Shown here piece by piece: positions 26,991 to 36,538 of a stretch of DNA of 64,000 nucleotides. Each line of letters opens with the position of its first letter. Positions within the stretch are counted from its first letter, which is position 1. The DNA lies in NCBI GenBank assembly GCA_963733065.1, contig CAVTBT010000007.1, forward strand, positions 310,001-374,000. Reading direction: 5' to 3'. The DNA is from CAVTBT01 sp963733065 (lineage in GTDB: Bacteria > Actinomycetota > Thermoleophilia > Gaiellales > Gaiellaceae). The position numbers and the translations under genes were made by a program. The notes under the pieces are model-generated. The model searched no databases, was not told the DNA's origin, and saw only the letters and a list, made by a program, of their open reading frames with translations.

Positions 26991-27215
26991 GTCGACTCTG
27001 GTCGACGGGCGCGCGGCCATGTCCGGGGTCTGTCCCCTCACATGTCCGCGCGGGGCGGGTCGGCGATGTCGTCGACTCTGGTCGACGGGTCTGCGCGGGC
27101 CATGGCAGGGGTCTGTCCCCTCACATGTCCGCGCGGGACGGGTCGGCGATGTCGTCGACTCTGGGTCGTCAGGTCTGCGCGGGCCATGGCAGGGGACAGA
27201 CCCCGGACATGGCCG
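26991..27215. repeat. Tandem repeat of about 80 bp carrying three REP-like palindromes
   Basis: A unit beginning GTCGACTCTGG occurs at 26991, 27071 and 27154 (periods 80 and 83 bases). Each unit contains one REP palindrome: cores GGGGTCTGTCCCC at 27025-27037 and 27108-27120, and GGGGACAGACCCC at 27192-27204 in the opposite orientation. The units share CATGTCCGCGCGGG and GGGTCGGCGATGTC spacers. It fills the gap between wecA and the protease gene. It is not a CRISPR: there are no unique spacers. Confidence 0.85.
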
Positions 27216-27237
27216 TCCGCTGGCGCGCCCGCGGCGC

Positions 27238-28065
27238 TCAGACTTCGATCCCGTACGCCTCCGTGAAGGCCTCCTGCGCGTAGGCGAGCGAGGCGTACGC
27301 GAAGCCCTTGTCGCCCCAGCCGGTGCCCCAGCTGTTCCGCACGATGAAGCGGCCCGGCCGGTAGCCGACGAGGGCGACGGCGTGCCCGCCGACCGTCGTG
27401 TCCGCGTGGTAGTCGTCGAGCCGGCCCTTCGTCGCGGACGCGTTCTGCCACGTGTCGTCGACGTCGAGCCGCGTGAGGATCGGCCCCTTCGTCGCGAGCC
27501 ACGTCCGCCAGCTGGTCAGGTTCGTGCCGAGGTTGAAGTAGGCGAGGATCTTGAGCTGCGCGGCGATCGCGTAGAGCGCCTTCGCCGAACCGGGGTAGAG
27601 CTGCCCGGTCGCGAACGGCAGCAGGCCGTCCTTCAGCACGCCGTACTTGCGGGCGATGTCGAGCGCCGACTTCAGGCTCGTGCCCTCGGCCTCGATGAAC
27701 GTCGTCGGTCGAGTGTTGAACTGGTCGGTCTCCTTCGCCGCCATCCAGATGAACCGCGGCGAGAGGAAGTCGGTGCGTGCGATGCGGTTCGCCTGCACGA
27801 GATGCCAGCGCACCACCGAGTCCGCCGTCGCCCACCCGACGCACGACCCGGTCGCCTTCTGGTCGCCGATCGTCCACCAGGCGGCCCGGTGATTAACCGA
27901 CGACGGGACCGCCGGGGCGGCCGCGACCACGTCGGCCTCCTCCGCGTGCTCGATGCCCCAATCCTCCTCCGTGCCTTCCGAGGGGACGACGTTGAGGATC
28001 CGCTGCACCGGCTCTCTGCGCCTCGTCGTTGCGCGCCGTGCCGGTTGCTTTCGCTGACGTGCCAT
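27238..28065 (-). CDS. Papain-like (C1A) cysteine peptidase family protein
   Basis: A 275-residue protein. The catalytic Cys is C75 in 'DQKATGSCVGWATADSVVRW', the His is in 'VGGHAVALVGYRPG' and the Asn in 'FIVRNSWGTGWGDKGFAY', the full papain triad. The first 20 residues are very Arg/Lys-rich and there is no signal peptide or membrane helix, so it appears cytoplasmic or nucleic-acid associated. GGAGGG precedes ATG 28065 on the minus strand. The target is unknown. It and the next hydrolase gene separate wecA from the ATP synthase genes. Confidence 0.85.
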   Translation of the reverse strand: MARQRKQPARRATTRRREPVQRILNVVPSEGTEEDWGIEHAEEADVVAAAPAVPSSVNHRAAWWTIGDQKATGSCVGWATADSVVRWHLVQANRIARTDFLSPRFIWMAAKETDQFNTRPTTFIEAEGTSLKSALDIARKYGVLKDGLLPFATGQLYPGSAKALYAIAAQLKILAYFNLGTNLTSWRTWLATKGPILTRLDVDDTWQNASATKGRLDDYHADTTVGGHAVALVGYRPGRFIVRNSWGTGWGDKGFAYASLAYAQEAFTEAYGIEV

Positions 28066-28150
28066 CGTGAGCCCTCCCGGGTCGAGAACCAGGTCGGGCG
28101 CCGGCTCCGCAGTCGCCGCCGCTGGGCGGCTGACGGCGCTCCGGCCGAGT

Positions 28151-28870
28151 CTACGACTCCGACGACGACGCGCGCCGCAGGAAGTCCTCGAGCACGTCGT
28201 TGAAACCCTCGGCCCGCTGCGGGTTGTGACCCGCGCCCGGCACGACGACCCGTTCGGCGGCCAGGCGCTCCTCGAGCACGTCGCAGATCGCGTCGAACGC
28301 CTCGTGGTGGGCGCCCGACACGATGAGTGTGGGGAAGGTTGCCGCGGAGAGATCGTCGAGCGGGATCTCCGCCTCCCAGGGCCCACGCTCCGCGATCAGC
28401 GTCCGGGCGCCCTGCTCGATCTCGGGCGGCAGCGGCGAGGGCGGATCGTAGGCGGAGCCGACGTAGCCGAGGAACCCGCGCAAGAAGGACTCCGGGTCGT
28501 CGCGCGGGCCACTGCGCCACCAGTCCGCACCCTCGCGCGCGAAGCGGTCGACTGCGGGGTGTCCGGCCGCGACAGTGGTCGCCGGCGGCTCGATGACGGT
28601 CAGCGAGCGGAGCCGCCTGCTCGCCCGGGCCGCCGCCAGGAGGGCGATGACGGCTCCGTAGGAGTGGCCCACGAGGTGGTCGCCCGTGCGCAGCGCGCCC
28701 TCGATGAGCGCCGCGTGCTCCTCGAAGTCCACCCGCTCGACCGGCGGGCCTGGCGGGAAGCCCGGCCGCGTGAGCACGAGGAGCTCCCAGCGGGCGGCGA
28801 GCGGCTCCTGCGCCGACCACGCCGACTGCCCGCCGGCAACACTCCCGTGGACGAGTACGACGCGCTCCAC
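28151..28870 (-). CDS. Alpha/beta-fold hydrolase
   Basis: A 239-residue hydrolase. 'VVLVHGSVAGGQSAW' gives the oxyanion region, the nucleophile elbow is 'HLVGHSYGAVIALLAA' (G-H-S-Y-G) and the catalytic His is in 'VVVPGAGHNPQRAEGF'. It probably acts on esters or similar small molecules; the substrate is unknown. The GTG start at 28870 is fixed by a TAGGAT box ending 6 bases upstream. It is divergent from the ATP synthase operon. Confidence 0.87.
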   Translation of the reverse strand: MERVVLVHGSVAGGQSAWSAQEPLAARWELLVLTRPGFPPGPPVERVDFEEHAALIEGALRTGDHLVGHSYGAVIALLAAARASRRLRSLTVIEPPATTVAAGHPAVDRFAREGADWWRSGPRDDPESFLRGFLGYVGSAYDPPSPLPPEIEQGARTLIAERGPWEAEIPLDDLSAATFPTLIVSGAHHEAFDAICDVLEERLAAERVVVPGAGHNPQRAEGFNDVLEDFLRRASSSES

Positions 28871-28876
28871 GGCGCG

Positions 28877-28882
28877 ATCCTA
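28877..28882 (-). promoter_or_regulatory. -10 element of a leaderless promoter (hydrolase)
   Basis: On the minus strand TAGGAT ends 6 bases before the GTG at 28870. Confidence 0.6.
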
Positions 28883-28945
28883 CAGTGGAACAAAGTCGAC
28901 GTTTTTCCGCACGCTGAGCGGATCGCCGGTGTCACAAAGCCTTGC

Positions 28946-28951
28946 TATGCT
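28946..28951 (+). promoter_or_regulatory. -10 element for the first ATP synthase operon
   Basis: TATGCT ends 8 bases before ATG 28960. No recognisable -35 hexamer was seen at the usual distance. Confidence 0.5.
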
Positions 28952-28959
28952 CCCGGCGG

Positions 28960-29160
28960 ATGGAGCCGTCGCCGCGTCCTACGTTCAGCCTCGCTGGGGC
29001 CGGCATGACACTGATCGGCGCGACGGCGGCCGTCATCATCCTCGCAACCCTGGTGGGCTGGGCATTCGGCTCGGCGGCGTGGGGCTTCCTCGTCGGCGCG
29101 ATCCTCGGCATCCCTGCCGGAGTGGCCGCCGTGATCCGCCAGTACGGGAAGGCGATGTAG
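28960..29160 (+). CDS. AtpZ/AtpI-like small membrane protein
   Basis: A 66-residue protein with two membrane helices separated by a short glycine-rich turn, 'GWAFGSAAWGFLVGAILGIP', typical of AtpZ/AtpI-like proteins encoded first in F-type ATP synthase operons, which assist rotor assembly or Mg2+ supply. It lies immediately before another AtpI-like gene and atpB. The ATG at 28960 fits the TATGCT box; an earlier in-frame start at 28942 would overlap that box. Confidence 0.7.
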   Translation: MEPSPRPTFSLAGAGMTLIGATAAVIILATLVGWAFGSAAWGFLVGAILGIPAGVAAVIRQYGKAM

Positions 29161-29162
29161 CC

Positions 29163-29555
29163 ATGGCGTCCGGACTGCTCTCGACGCCGCGGCCGATGCC
29201 CGGCCGCCTGCTGCCCGCCGCGGCGGGCGGGCTCGTCATCGTCCTCGCGCTGCCGGTCTTCCTGCTGGCCGGCTTCCCGCTCGCCGGCTGGGCGCTCGCC
29301 GCCGTGCTGTGGGTCGGCTCACAGGCGCTCGTCCTGCTATTGACGCGGCTCCGACCCGAGACGGGTAACCTCGCGCCCGCACCCGTGCTGGCCCTGAGCA
29401 TGACTTTTCGCGCGGTCGCGACGATGCTCGTGCTCGTGGCGGCGACCGTTTCCGACACCGAGCTCGGCCTCTCGGCCGCACTGCTGTACGCATTCGCGTA
29501 CACGCTCGAGCTCGGCGTGGGCCTCGCCTCGTACTTCGGCGGGAGCGCCGCGTGA
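29163..29555 (+). CDS. ATP synthase subunit I-like membrane protein
   Basis: A 130-residue protein with four predicted membrane helices, placed directly before atpB as expected for ATP synthase protein I. Sequence similarity is weak in this family, so the assignment rests on size, topology and position. The stop overlaps the atpB GTG start. Confidence 0.65.
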   Translation: MASGLLSTPRPMPGRLLPAAAGGLVIVLALPVFLLAGFPLAGWALAAVLWVGSQALVLLLTRLRPETGNLAPAPVLALSMTFRAVATMLVLVAATVSDTELGLSAALLYAFAYTLELGVGLASYFGGSAA

Positions 29556-30442
29556 AGCGGCTCGCCGCCCTGTCGCTGACCCTCTGGCTGGCGCTGCCGT
29601 CGGTCGCGCTCGCGGTCGACAACGGCACCGCCGAGGAGGAGGACTTCGACCCGTCGCACGAGTGGGAGCTGCAGGAGTGGATCCCGATCCACATCGGCCC
29701 GCTCGACATGTCGATCAACAAGGCGGTGGCGTACCTGCTGCTCGGGGCGCTGCTCTCGTGCGTGATCGGCATCGTCTTCATGCGCTACCGGCCGCCCGGC
29801 TCGGGGCCGGATCGCAGGCAGGCGCTCGGCGAGCAGATCTACGAGGTGGCTCAGACGCAGGTGGCCGAGCAGGGGCTGCCGACGAAGGCGATCTCGCGCT
29901 GGTTCCCGTACTGCGCGTCGCTGCTCGTGTTCATCTGGGTCGTGAACATGATCGGGTTCATCCCGTTGCCGCTGTCGGACGAGACCTTCGAGCTCTTCGG
30001 CATCCAGCTGCCGACGCTCGCCATCTTCGCCGCAACGTCGACGCTTTCGGTCACGCTCGCGCTGGCCGTGATGACGTGGATCTTCACCCACGTCGAGGGG
30101 ATCCGCGCCAACGGCGTCGCGGGGTACTTCAAGAGCTGGATCCCGGAAGTGCCGAAGGCGATGTACCCGCTGATCATCCCGCTCGAGATCCTCGGGCAGT
30201 TCATGCGGCTCGTCAGCCTCAGCGTCCGGCTCTACGCGAACATGCTCGCCGGCCACATGCTGATCCTGACCTTCATCGGCCTCATCTTCGTGATCGGCAA
30301 CGTGTTCCTGGCCGTCGTCGCGATCCCGGCCGCGACCGCCTTCTACCTGTTCGAGGTGATCATCGTCGTCTCGATCCAGGCGTACATCTTCGCCGCCCTG
30401 TCAGCCATCTACATCGGCTCGGCGATCGAGCCGGAACACTAA
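29552..30442 (+). CDS. atpB: ATP synthase subunit a
   Basis: A 296-residue Fo subunit with an N-terminal signal-like helix and five more membrane helices. The essential stator Arg is in 'LVSLSVRLYANMLAGHMLIL', and the C-terminal helix 'EVIIVVSIQAYIFAALSAIY' is typical. Subunit a forms the two proton half-channels next to the c-ring. The GTG overlaps the previous stop, and AAGGAGG follows its own stop to serve atpE. Confidence 0.97.
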   Translation: MKRLAALSLTLWLALPSVALAVDNGTAEEEDFDPSHEWELQEWIPIHIGPLDMSINKAVAYLLLGALLSCVIGIVFMRYRPPGSGPDRRQALGEQIYEVAQTQVAEQGLPTKAISRWFPYCASLLVFIWVVNMIGFIPLPLSDETFELFGIQLPTLAIFAATSTLSVTLALAVMTWIFTHVEGIRANGVAGYFKSWIPEVPKAMYPLIIPLEILGQFMRLVSLSVRLYANMLAGHMLILTFIGLIFVIGNVFLAVVAIPAATAFYLFEVIIVVSIQAYIFAALSAIYIGSAIEPEH

Positions 30443-30452
30443 GGAGGACCCC

Positions 30453-30713
30453 TTGTTCGACCTGATCGCGCAGGAAGCTGCCGGCAACACTGATGCCGGC
30501 AAGGCGATCGCCCTCGCGCTCGGCATCGGCCTCGGCTCGCTCGGCGCCGGCATCGGCATCGGCAACATCTTCGGCTCGATGATCCAGGCCGTCGCCCGCC
30601 AGCCGGAGCTGCGCGCCGAGCTGACGGGCATCCAGTGGCTCGGCTTCGCTCTCACCGAGGCGGTCGTGTTCTACGGCCTCATCGGCGGCCTGCTCGCCTA
30701 CGTCCTCGTCTGA
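30453..30713 (+). CDS. atpE: ATP synthase subunit c
   Basis: An 86-residue hairpin with two helices. The first holds the glycine-rich 'GIGLGSLGAGIGIGN'; the loop is 'ARQPEL' (the conserved R-Q-P contact with gamma/epsilon); the proton-carrying Glu lies in 'FALTEAVVFYGLIGGLL'. No sodium-type ligand set is apparent, so it should be proton-driven. The start is TTG 30453, preceded by a strong AAGGAGG, which compensates for the weak start in a protein needed in many copies. Confidence 0.96.
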   Translation: MFDLIAQEAAGNTDAGKAIALALGIGLGSLGAGIGIGNIFGSMIQAVARQPELRAELTGIQWLGFALTEAVVFYGLIGGLLAYVLV

Positions 30714-30717
30714 GCCG

Positions 30718-31251
30718 ATGCCGACGCTGCTCGCCAACGGGCTGATCGAGGTCGTCCCCGGCCTCATGATCTGGACGCTGATCGCGTTCGGCATCACGTT
30801 CTGGGTGCTGAAGCGCTTCGCGTTCGGCCCCATCCAGAAGACGATCGACGAGCGGCGCGACCGCATCCGCCAGGCCGTGGAAGAGGCCGACAACGCCCGG
30901 GCGGAGGCCCGCCAACTGCTCGAGCAGCATCGTGAGCTGCTCGGCCAGGCGAAGGGCGAGGCCGGCGAGATCCTCGCCGAGGCGCGCAAGATCGCCGACG
31001 CGCAGCTCGCACGGGCCAAGGAGGAGACCGAGGTCGACCGGCAACGGCGGCTCGAGGACACCCGCAAGCAGATCGAGGCGGAGACCTCCCGGGCGCTCGA
31101 TCAGATCCGCACCGAGGTCGCGGACCTCACGCTCGCCGCGACGAGCAGGGTCGTCGGCCGCGTGCTCACGGAGGAGGATCACCGCCGCCTGATCGACGAG
31201 GCGATCGGCGATCTCGACTTTTCCGCGCTGGAGTCGTCCGAGAAGACGTAG
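30718..31251 (+). CDS. atpF: ATP synthase subunit b
   Basis: A 177-residue peripheral-stalk subunit: one N-terminal membrane helix (about 10-30, 'PGLMIWTLIAFGITFWVL'), then a long charged coiled coil to the C-terminus rich in Ala/Glu/Arg. It holds F1 static against Fo with the delta subunit. It is followed by atpH after three bases. Confidence 0.95.
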   Translation: MPTLLANGLIEVVPGLMIWTLIAFGITFWVLKRFAFGPIQKTIDERRDRIRQAVEEADNARAEARQLLEQHRELLGQAKGEAGEILAEARKIADAQLARAKEETEVDRQRRLEDTRKQIEAETSRALDQIRTEVADLTLAATSRVVGRVLTEEDHRRLIDEAIGDLDFSALESSEKT

Positions 31252-31254
31252 GCC

Positions 31255-31788
31255 ATGGCAGCAGCACATCGCATGTACGCTCGCGCGCTCTTCGAAGCGG
31301 CGAAGGAGCACGGACGCGTCGAGGCCGTTCAGGAGGGGCTGGACGACTTCCGCACGGCGGTCGCCGAGGTGCCCGAGCTGCGCAGCCTGCTCGAGAACCC
31401 ACAGCTCGACCCGTCCGCGAAGCGCGCCGCGCTCGCCGACCTGCTCACCGAGTCGGACGAGCTGCTCCGGAACTTCCTGCTGCTGGTCGCCGAGAAGGGC
31501 CGCGCTGCGGAGCTCGGCGCGATCGCCGACGAGCTCGACGCGCTCGTCGCCCGCGATCAGGGCCGGCTCACCGTCCAGCTGACGACGGCCTACGAGCTCA
31601 CCGACGCGGACGCGAACACGATCCTGCGCAAGATCGAGGCGTCCTCGGGGCGCACGGTCGAGGCCACCCGCCGCGTCGACCCGGCGCTCGTCGGCGGGAT
31701 CGTGCTGCAGGCGGGGTCGATGCGCGTCGACGCGAGCGTCCGCGGACGCCTGTCGCGCCTCCAGCGGGCGCTCGTGAAGGGGGCGTGA
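31255..31788 (+). CDS. atpH: ATP synthase subunit delta
   Basis: A 177-residue delta (OSCP-like) subunit: an N-terminal six-helix bundle starting 'AAHRMYARALFEAAKEHGRV' and the C-terminal signature 'RRVDPALVGGIVLQAGSMRV'. It links subunit b to the top of F1. In most genomes atpA follows directly; here a secreted-protein gene lies between. Confidence 0.95.
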   Translation: MAAAHRMYARALFEAAKEHGRVEAVQEGLDDFRTAVAEVPELRSLLENPQLDPSAKRAALADLLTESDELLRNFLLLVAEKGRAAELGAIADELDALVARDQGRLTVQLTTAYELTDADANTILRKIEASSGRTVEATRRVDPALVGGIVLQAGSMRVDASVRGRLSRLQRALVKGA

Positions 31789-31803
31789 GCGAGATCTCGG
31801 CGG

Positions 31804-31809
31804 TACCTT
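31804..31809 (+). promoter_or_regulatory. -10 element of a leaderless promoter inside the atp operon
   Basis: TACCTT ends 8 bases before ATG 31818, giving the inserted gene its own promoter and a possible second one for atpA-atpG. Confidence 0.5.
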
Positions 31810-31817
31810 TCAGACAC

Positions 31818-32605
31818 ATGCGCCGCACGCTCGTTCTCGTGCTCTGCGCTGCCGCCGCGCTGGCGCTCGCGCCGGCCGGGAACGCCGCGGCGCCGGACGA
31901 CGGGCTTGCCCGACCGCTGGAGCGGTGCCTGGCCCGCGCAGCTGATGCCCGACGCCGTGCAGCTCGGCACGCTCACCTGGCGTCCGATCACCTATGAGGA
32001 GGGCGAGCGCCTACCTCGGCAGGACGTTCGGCGGCCGCGCGTTCGAGGGCTGCCCGGCCGACGGGCGGACGCGGTTCTTCCGCGGCAAGTACCACGTCGG
32101 CGGCGACCTCATCGGCTGCACCGTCGGGAACGATGCGCGGACCCTTGTCGGGCGCTTCAACGGCAACGAGCTGCTCCGTTCCGGCAGCTTCACGATCACG
32201 CTGATCCGCGAAGGCGACGAGCCGCTCTTCTTCGGGCAGTACTTCGAGGATCACGGCGTGACCACCGACTGGTGCGGCGTGCTGGAGGCAGGATCGCGGC
32301 CGCCGGATGTCACGCGCGACACGGCGGCGCCGCTCGTCGACGTGCTCACCGCGCGGCGGGTCGGTCGCACCGCGACGGTTCGGTTCCGGACGTACGACGA
32401 GGCGGCCGTGCGCGTCGAGGTGCAGGTGCGGCGCGCGGGGCGCGTCGTCGCCCGGACAGTCGTGACCGGCAAGGGCGACGGAGCGCTGCGTACCGCGCGG
32501 CTGCGGCTGCCCGCCGGCCTGCGCGGTCCGCTCACCGTTTCCGTACGAGCCCGCGACGCCGTCGGCAACGTCGCCGGCTGGACGACGGCGCGGCTGCGGC
32601 TGTGA
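31818..32605 (+). CDS. Secreted protein with Ig-like C-terminus, frame broken twice; lies inside the atp operon
   Basis: An apparent secreted protein of about 260 residues. It begins with a signal peptide, 'RRTLVLVLCAAAALALAPAG', continues after a frameshift near 31935 as 'MPDAVQLGTLTWRPITYEEG', and after another near 32000 as 'ASAYLGRTFGGRAFEGCPAD'. The central part has several Cys and a beta-rich pattern; the last ~95 residues ('RARDAVGNVAGWTTARLRL' at the end) are an Ig-like module common in actinobacterial surface proteins. It lies between atpH and atpA, where no gene is normally found. Function unknown. Confidence 0.65.
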
Positions 32606-32663
32606 CGCGCCGGCAGCGGCGACAGACCACCAACCATCTGCGAGCGCGAGACAGGGAGACCAC

Positions 32664-34189
<1,526 letters not shown>

Positions 34190-34190
<1 letters not shown>

Positions 34191-35080
34191 TGGCCTCGGT
34201 CCAGGACATCAAGCGGCGCATCCGCTCCGTCCGGAACACCCGCAAGATCACGCGGGCGATGGAGCTCGTCGCGGCCGCGAAGCTGCGGCGCGCCCAGGGC
34301 AGGATCGAGGCGATGCGTCCGTACGCGGACACGATGACCGAGCTCATCGCCGGCGTGGGGCGGGCCGCCACCTCGGTGCGCGGGCTGCCGCTCTTGCAGC
34401 AGCGCGAGGAGATCTCCACGGTGGCCGTCGTGCCTCTCACGGGCGACCGCGGCCTTGCCGGCGCCTTCAACGCGCAGATCCTGCGACGCGCGTTCGCGCT
34501 CGAGCGCGAGCTGCGCCAGGAGGGCAAGGAGGTGCGGTGGGTCGCGGTGGGCAAGAAGGGGCGCTCGACGCTGACCTTCCGGCGGTACGACCTCGCGGGC
34601 GAGTACACGGGCTTCACCGACCGGCCCGCGTACAGCGATGCGCAGGCGATCGCGCACCGTGTCGCAGAGCTGTTCACCGAGGGCGAGGTCGACCGCGTCA
34701 TGCTCGTCTACAACCGCTTCGAGTCGGCGCTGTCCCAGCGGGTGACCGAGCAGGAGATCCTGCCGATCGCCGCCGACATCCTCGAGACCGACGACGACGA
34801 GCGCCAGCAGGACGCGCTCCGCGGCGACTTCATCTTCGAGCCGGAGCCGGAGGAGATCCTCGAGCGGCTGCTGCCCGTCTATCTGGAGACGCAGATCTAC
34901 CGGGCGCTGCTCGAGTCGACGGCGTCCGAGCAGGGCGCGCGCATGACCGCGATGCGGAACGCCTCGAAGAACGCCGGCGAGCTCATCGACGGGCTGACGC
35001 TCGACATGAACCGTGCCCGCCAGGCCGAGATCACCCAGGAGATCCTCGAGGTCGTCGGCGGCGCGGAAGCCCTGACCTGA
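34190..35080 (+). CDS. atpG: ATP synthase subunit gamma
   Basis: A 296-residue central-stalk subunit. The N-terminal helix 'IKRRIRSVRNTRKITRAMEL' and the C-terminal helix with 'MTAMRNASKNAGELIDGLTL' form the rotor coiled coil; 'LTGDRGLAGAFNAQILR' is the conserved Rossmann-like part. The ATG overlaps the atpA stop. atpD should follow, but the next 7.3 kb carries a transporter and other genes. Confidence 0.96.
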
Positions 35081-35099
35081 CGCGCCGCCGGCGCGTTCG

Positions 35100-35268
35100 G
35101 CGGACACGTCCGGGGTCTGTCCCCGGCCGTGGCTCGCGCGGCCGCGTCCGCGATGGACATGTGCAGGGCGTTGATCCCGCCCGCCGCGCGGCATAGCGGC
35201 GCAGACGTGGCCGTTGTCGGCATGCCGGCTACGGACGTGACAGGGGACAGTCCCCGGACCTGGCCGGC
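35100..35268. repeat. Two REP-like palindromes after atpG
   Basis: Cores GGGGTCTGTCCCC at 35112-35124 and GGGGACAGTCCCC at 35243-35255, in opposite orientation, within the 262-base gap between atpG and the transporter genes. They mark the point where the atp operon is interrupted. No gene is seen in the gap. Confidence 0.85.
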
Positions 35269-35326
35269 CGGAACCGCGGCGCCGAAAGATCGGAAATTGC
35301 TCTAACCGGGGCGTCCGCTGCTCGTC

Positions 35327-35332
35327 TAAGCT
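35327..35332 (+). promoter_or_regulatory. -10 element for transporter permease
   Basis: TAAGCT ends 10 bases before GTG 35343. Confidence 0.45.
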
Positions 35333-35342
35333 CTCGTCCACC

Positions 35343-36422
35343 GTGGCCCCCTCGGAGAAGCATCCGGAAGTGCTGGGCGCCGGTGCCGGACTGGCGGCGT
35401 CGGTCGCCGTCGAGTCGGGCACGGAGCTGGGCGAGGGGCTCGTCCCCGTCAAGGCTCGCGGCTACTGGGAGCAGGTCTGGATTCGCTTCAGGCGCGACCG
35501 CATCGCGATCGCCGGCGGCGTCTTCATCATCTTCCTGCTGCTCATCGCCTTCGTCGGCGCGCCGGTCGCCGCGAAGCTGCTCGGTCACGGGCCGAACCAG
35601 ATCTTCGCCGAAGGCCTCGATCCACAGACGCTGCTGCCGGTCGGCCCCTGGACGTACGTCAGCGAGGCGCCGTACGTCGGCGCCACGGGGGACTTCGGCG
35701 ACACGCTGTTCGTGCTCGGCGGCGACAGCCAGCTGGGGCGCGACCTCTTCCTGCGGCTGCTCTACGGCGCACAGACCTCGCTCGAGGTCGCCCTGCTGGC
35801 GACGCTCTTCTCCGTGACCATCGGCGTGATCATGGGCCTGATGGCCGGCTACTACCGCGGCGCGGTCGACACCGTCGTCTCGCGCCTGACGGAGATCGTG
35901 ATGGCGTTCCCGGCGCTCCTCTTCATCATCGCCATCGCCGCCACGGTCGGAGACCAGCTCGACAAGATCACGTTCGGTGGCCTGCTGCCGCCCGGCGTCT
36001 TCACGCTGGTGCTGATCTTCTCGCTGTTCGGCTGGTTCTACCCGGCGAGGATCATCCGCGGCCAGGTGCTCTCGCTGCGCGAGAAGGAGTTCATCGAGGC
36101 CGCGCGCATGACGGGAGCCGGAGACGGGCGCATCATGCTCTCGCACCTGCTGCCGCACCTCGTCGCGCCGATCATCGTGTACTCGACGCTGATCGTCGCC
36201 AACAACATCATCGCCGAGGCCGGGCTGTCGTTCCTGGGCCTCGGCATCGAGGCGCCCACGGCGAGCTGGGGCAACCTGCTCGCGGAGGGGCCGACGTACT
36301 ACACGACGCAGCCGCTGATCATGGTGTGGCCGGGTCTCGCGATCCTGTTCACGACCCTCGCCTTCAACCTCCTCGGCGATGGGCTCCGCGACGCCTTCGA
36401 TCCGCGCCGCGCCGGGCTGTAA
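35343..36422 (+). CDS. Peptide/nickel-type ABC transporter permease (DppC/OppC-like)
   Basis: A 359-residue inner-membrane permease with an N-terminal OppC-type tail, a helix at about 60-80, a long outer loop (about 85-140) and five further helices. The EAA loop that docks the ATPases is 'EAARMTGAGDGRIMLSHLLP', and 'AEAGLSFLGLGIEAPTASWG' near the C-terminus is characteristic. Its partner permease is at 38281 and the ATPases at 39254 and 40270. Placing the DppC-type gene ahead of the binding protein is unusual; most operons run A-B-C-D-F. Confidence 0.92.
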   Translation: MAPSEKHPEVLGAGAGLAASVAVESGTELGEGLVPVKARGYWEQVWIRFRRDRIAIAGGVFIIFLLLIAFVGAPVAAKLLGHGPNQIFAEGLDPQTLLPVGPWTYVSEAPYVGATGDFGDTLFVLGGDSQLGRDLFLRLLYGAQTSLEVALLATLFSVTIGVIMGLMAGYYRGAVDTVVSRLTEIVMAFPALLFIIAIAATVGDQLDKITFGGLLPPGVFTLVLIFSLFGWFYPARIIRGQVLSLREKEFIEAARMTGAGDGRIMLSHLLPHLVAPIIVYSTLIVANNIIAEAGLSFLGLGIEAPTASWGNLLAEGPTYYTTQPLIMVWPGLAILFTTLAFNLLGDGLRDAFDPRRAGL

Positions 36423-36538
36423 GCCGGGCGGCAATTCACTAACCAAACCGCGCCGCGCTCGTCTGATTGCAGCGCAGTGGTAAACACTCGTGCGAGCGCA
36501 TTCGCCCGGAAGGCCTCGCACATCACGGAAGGAGTCCG

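Noticed and set aside
26991..27215. CRISPR array
   Set aside because: The ~80-base units are similar along their whole length, with no unique spacers of constant size and no cas genes nearby.
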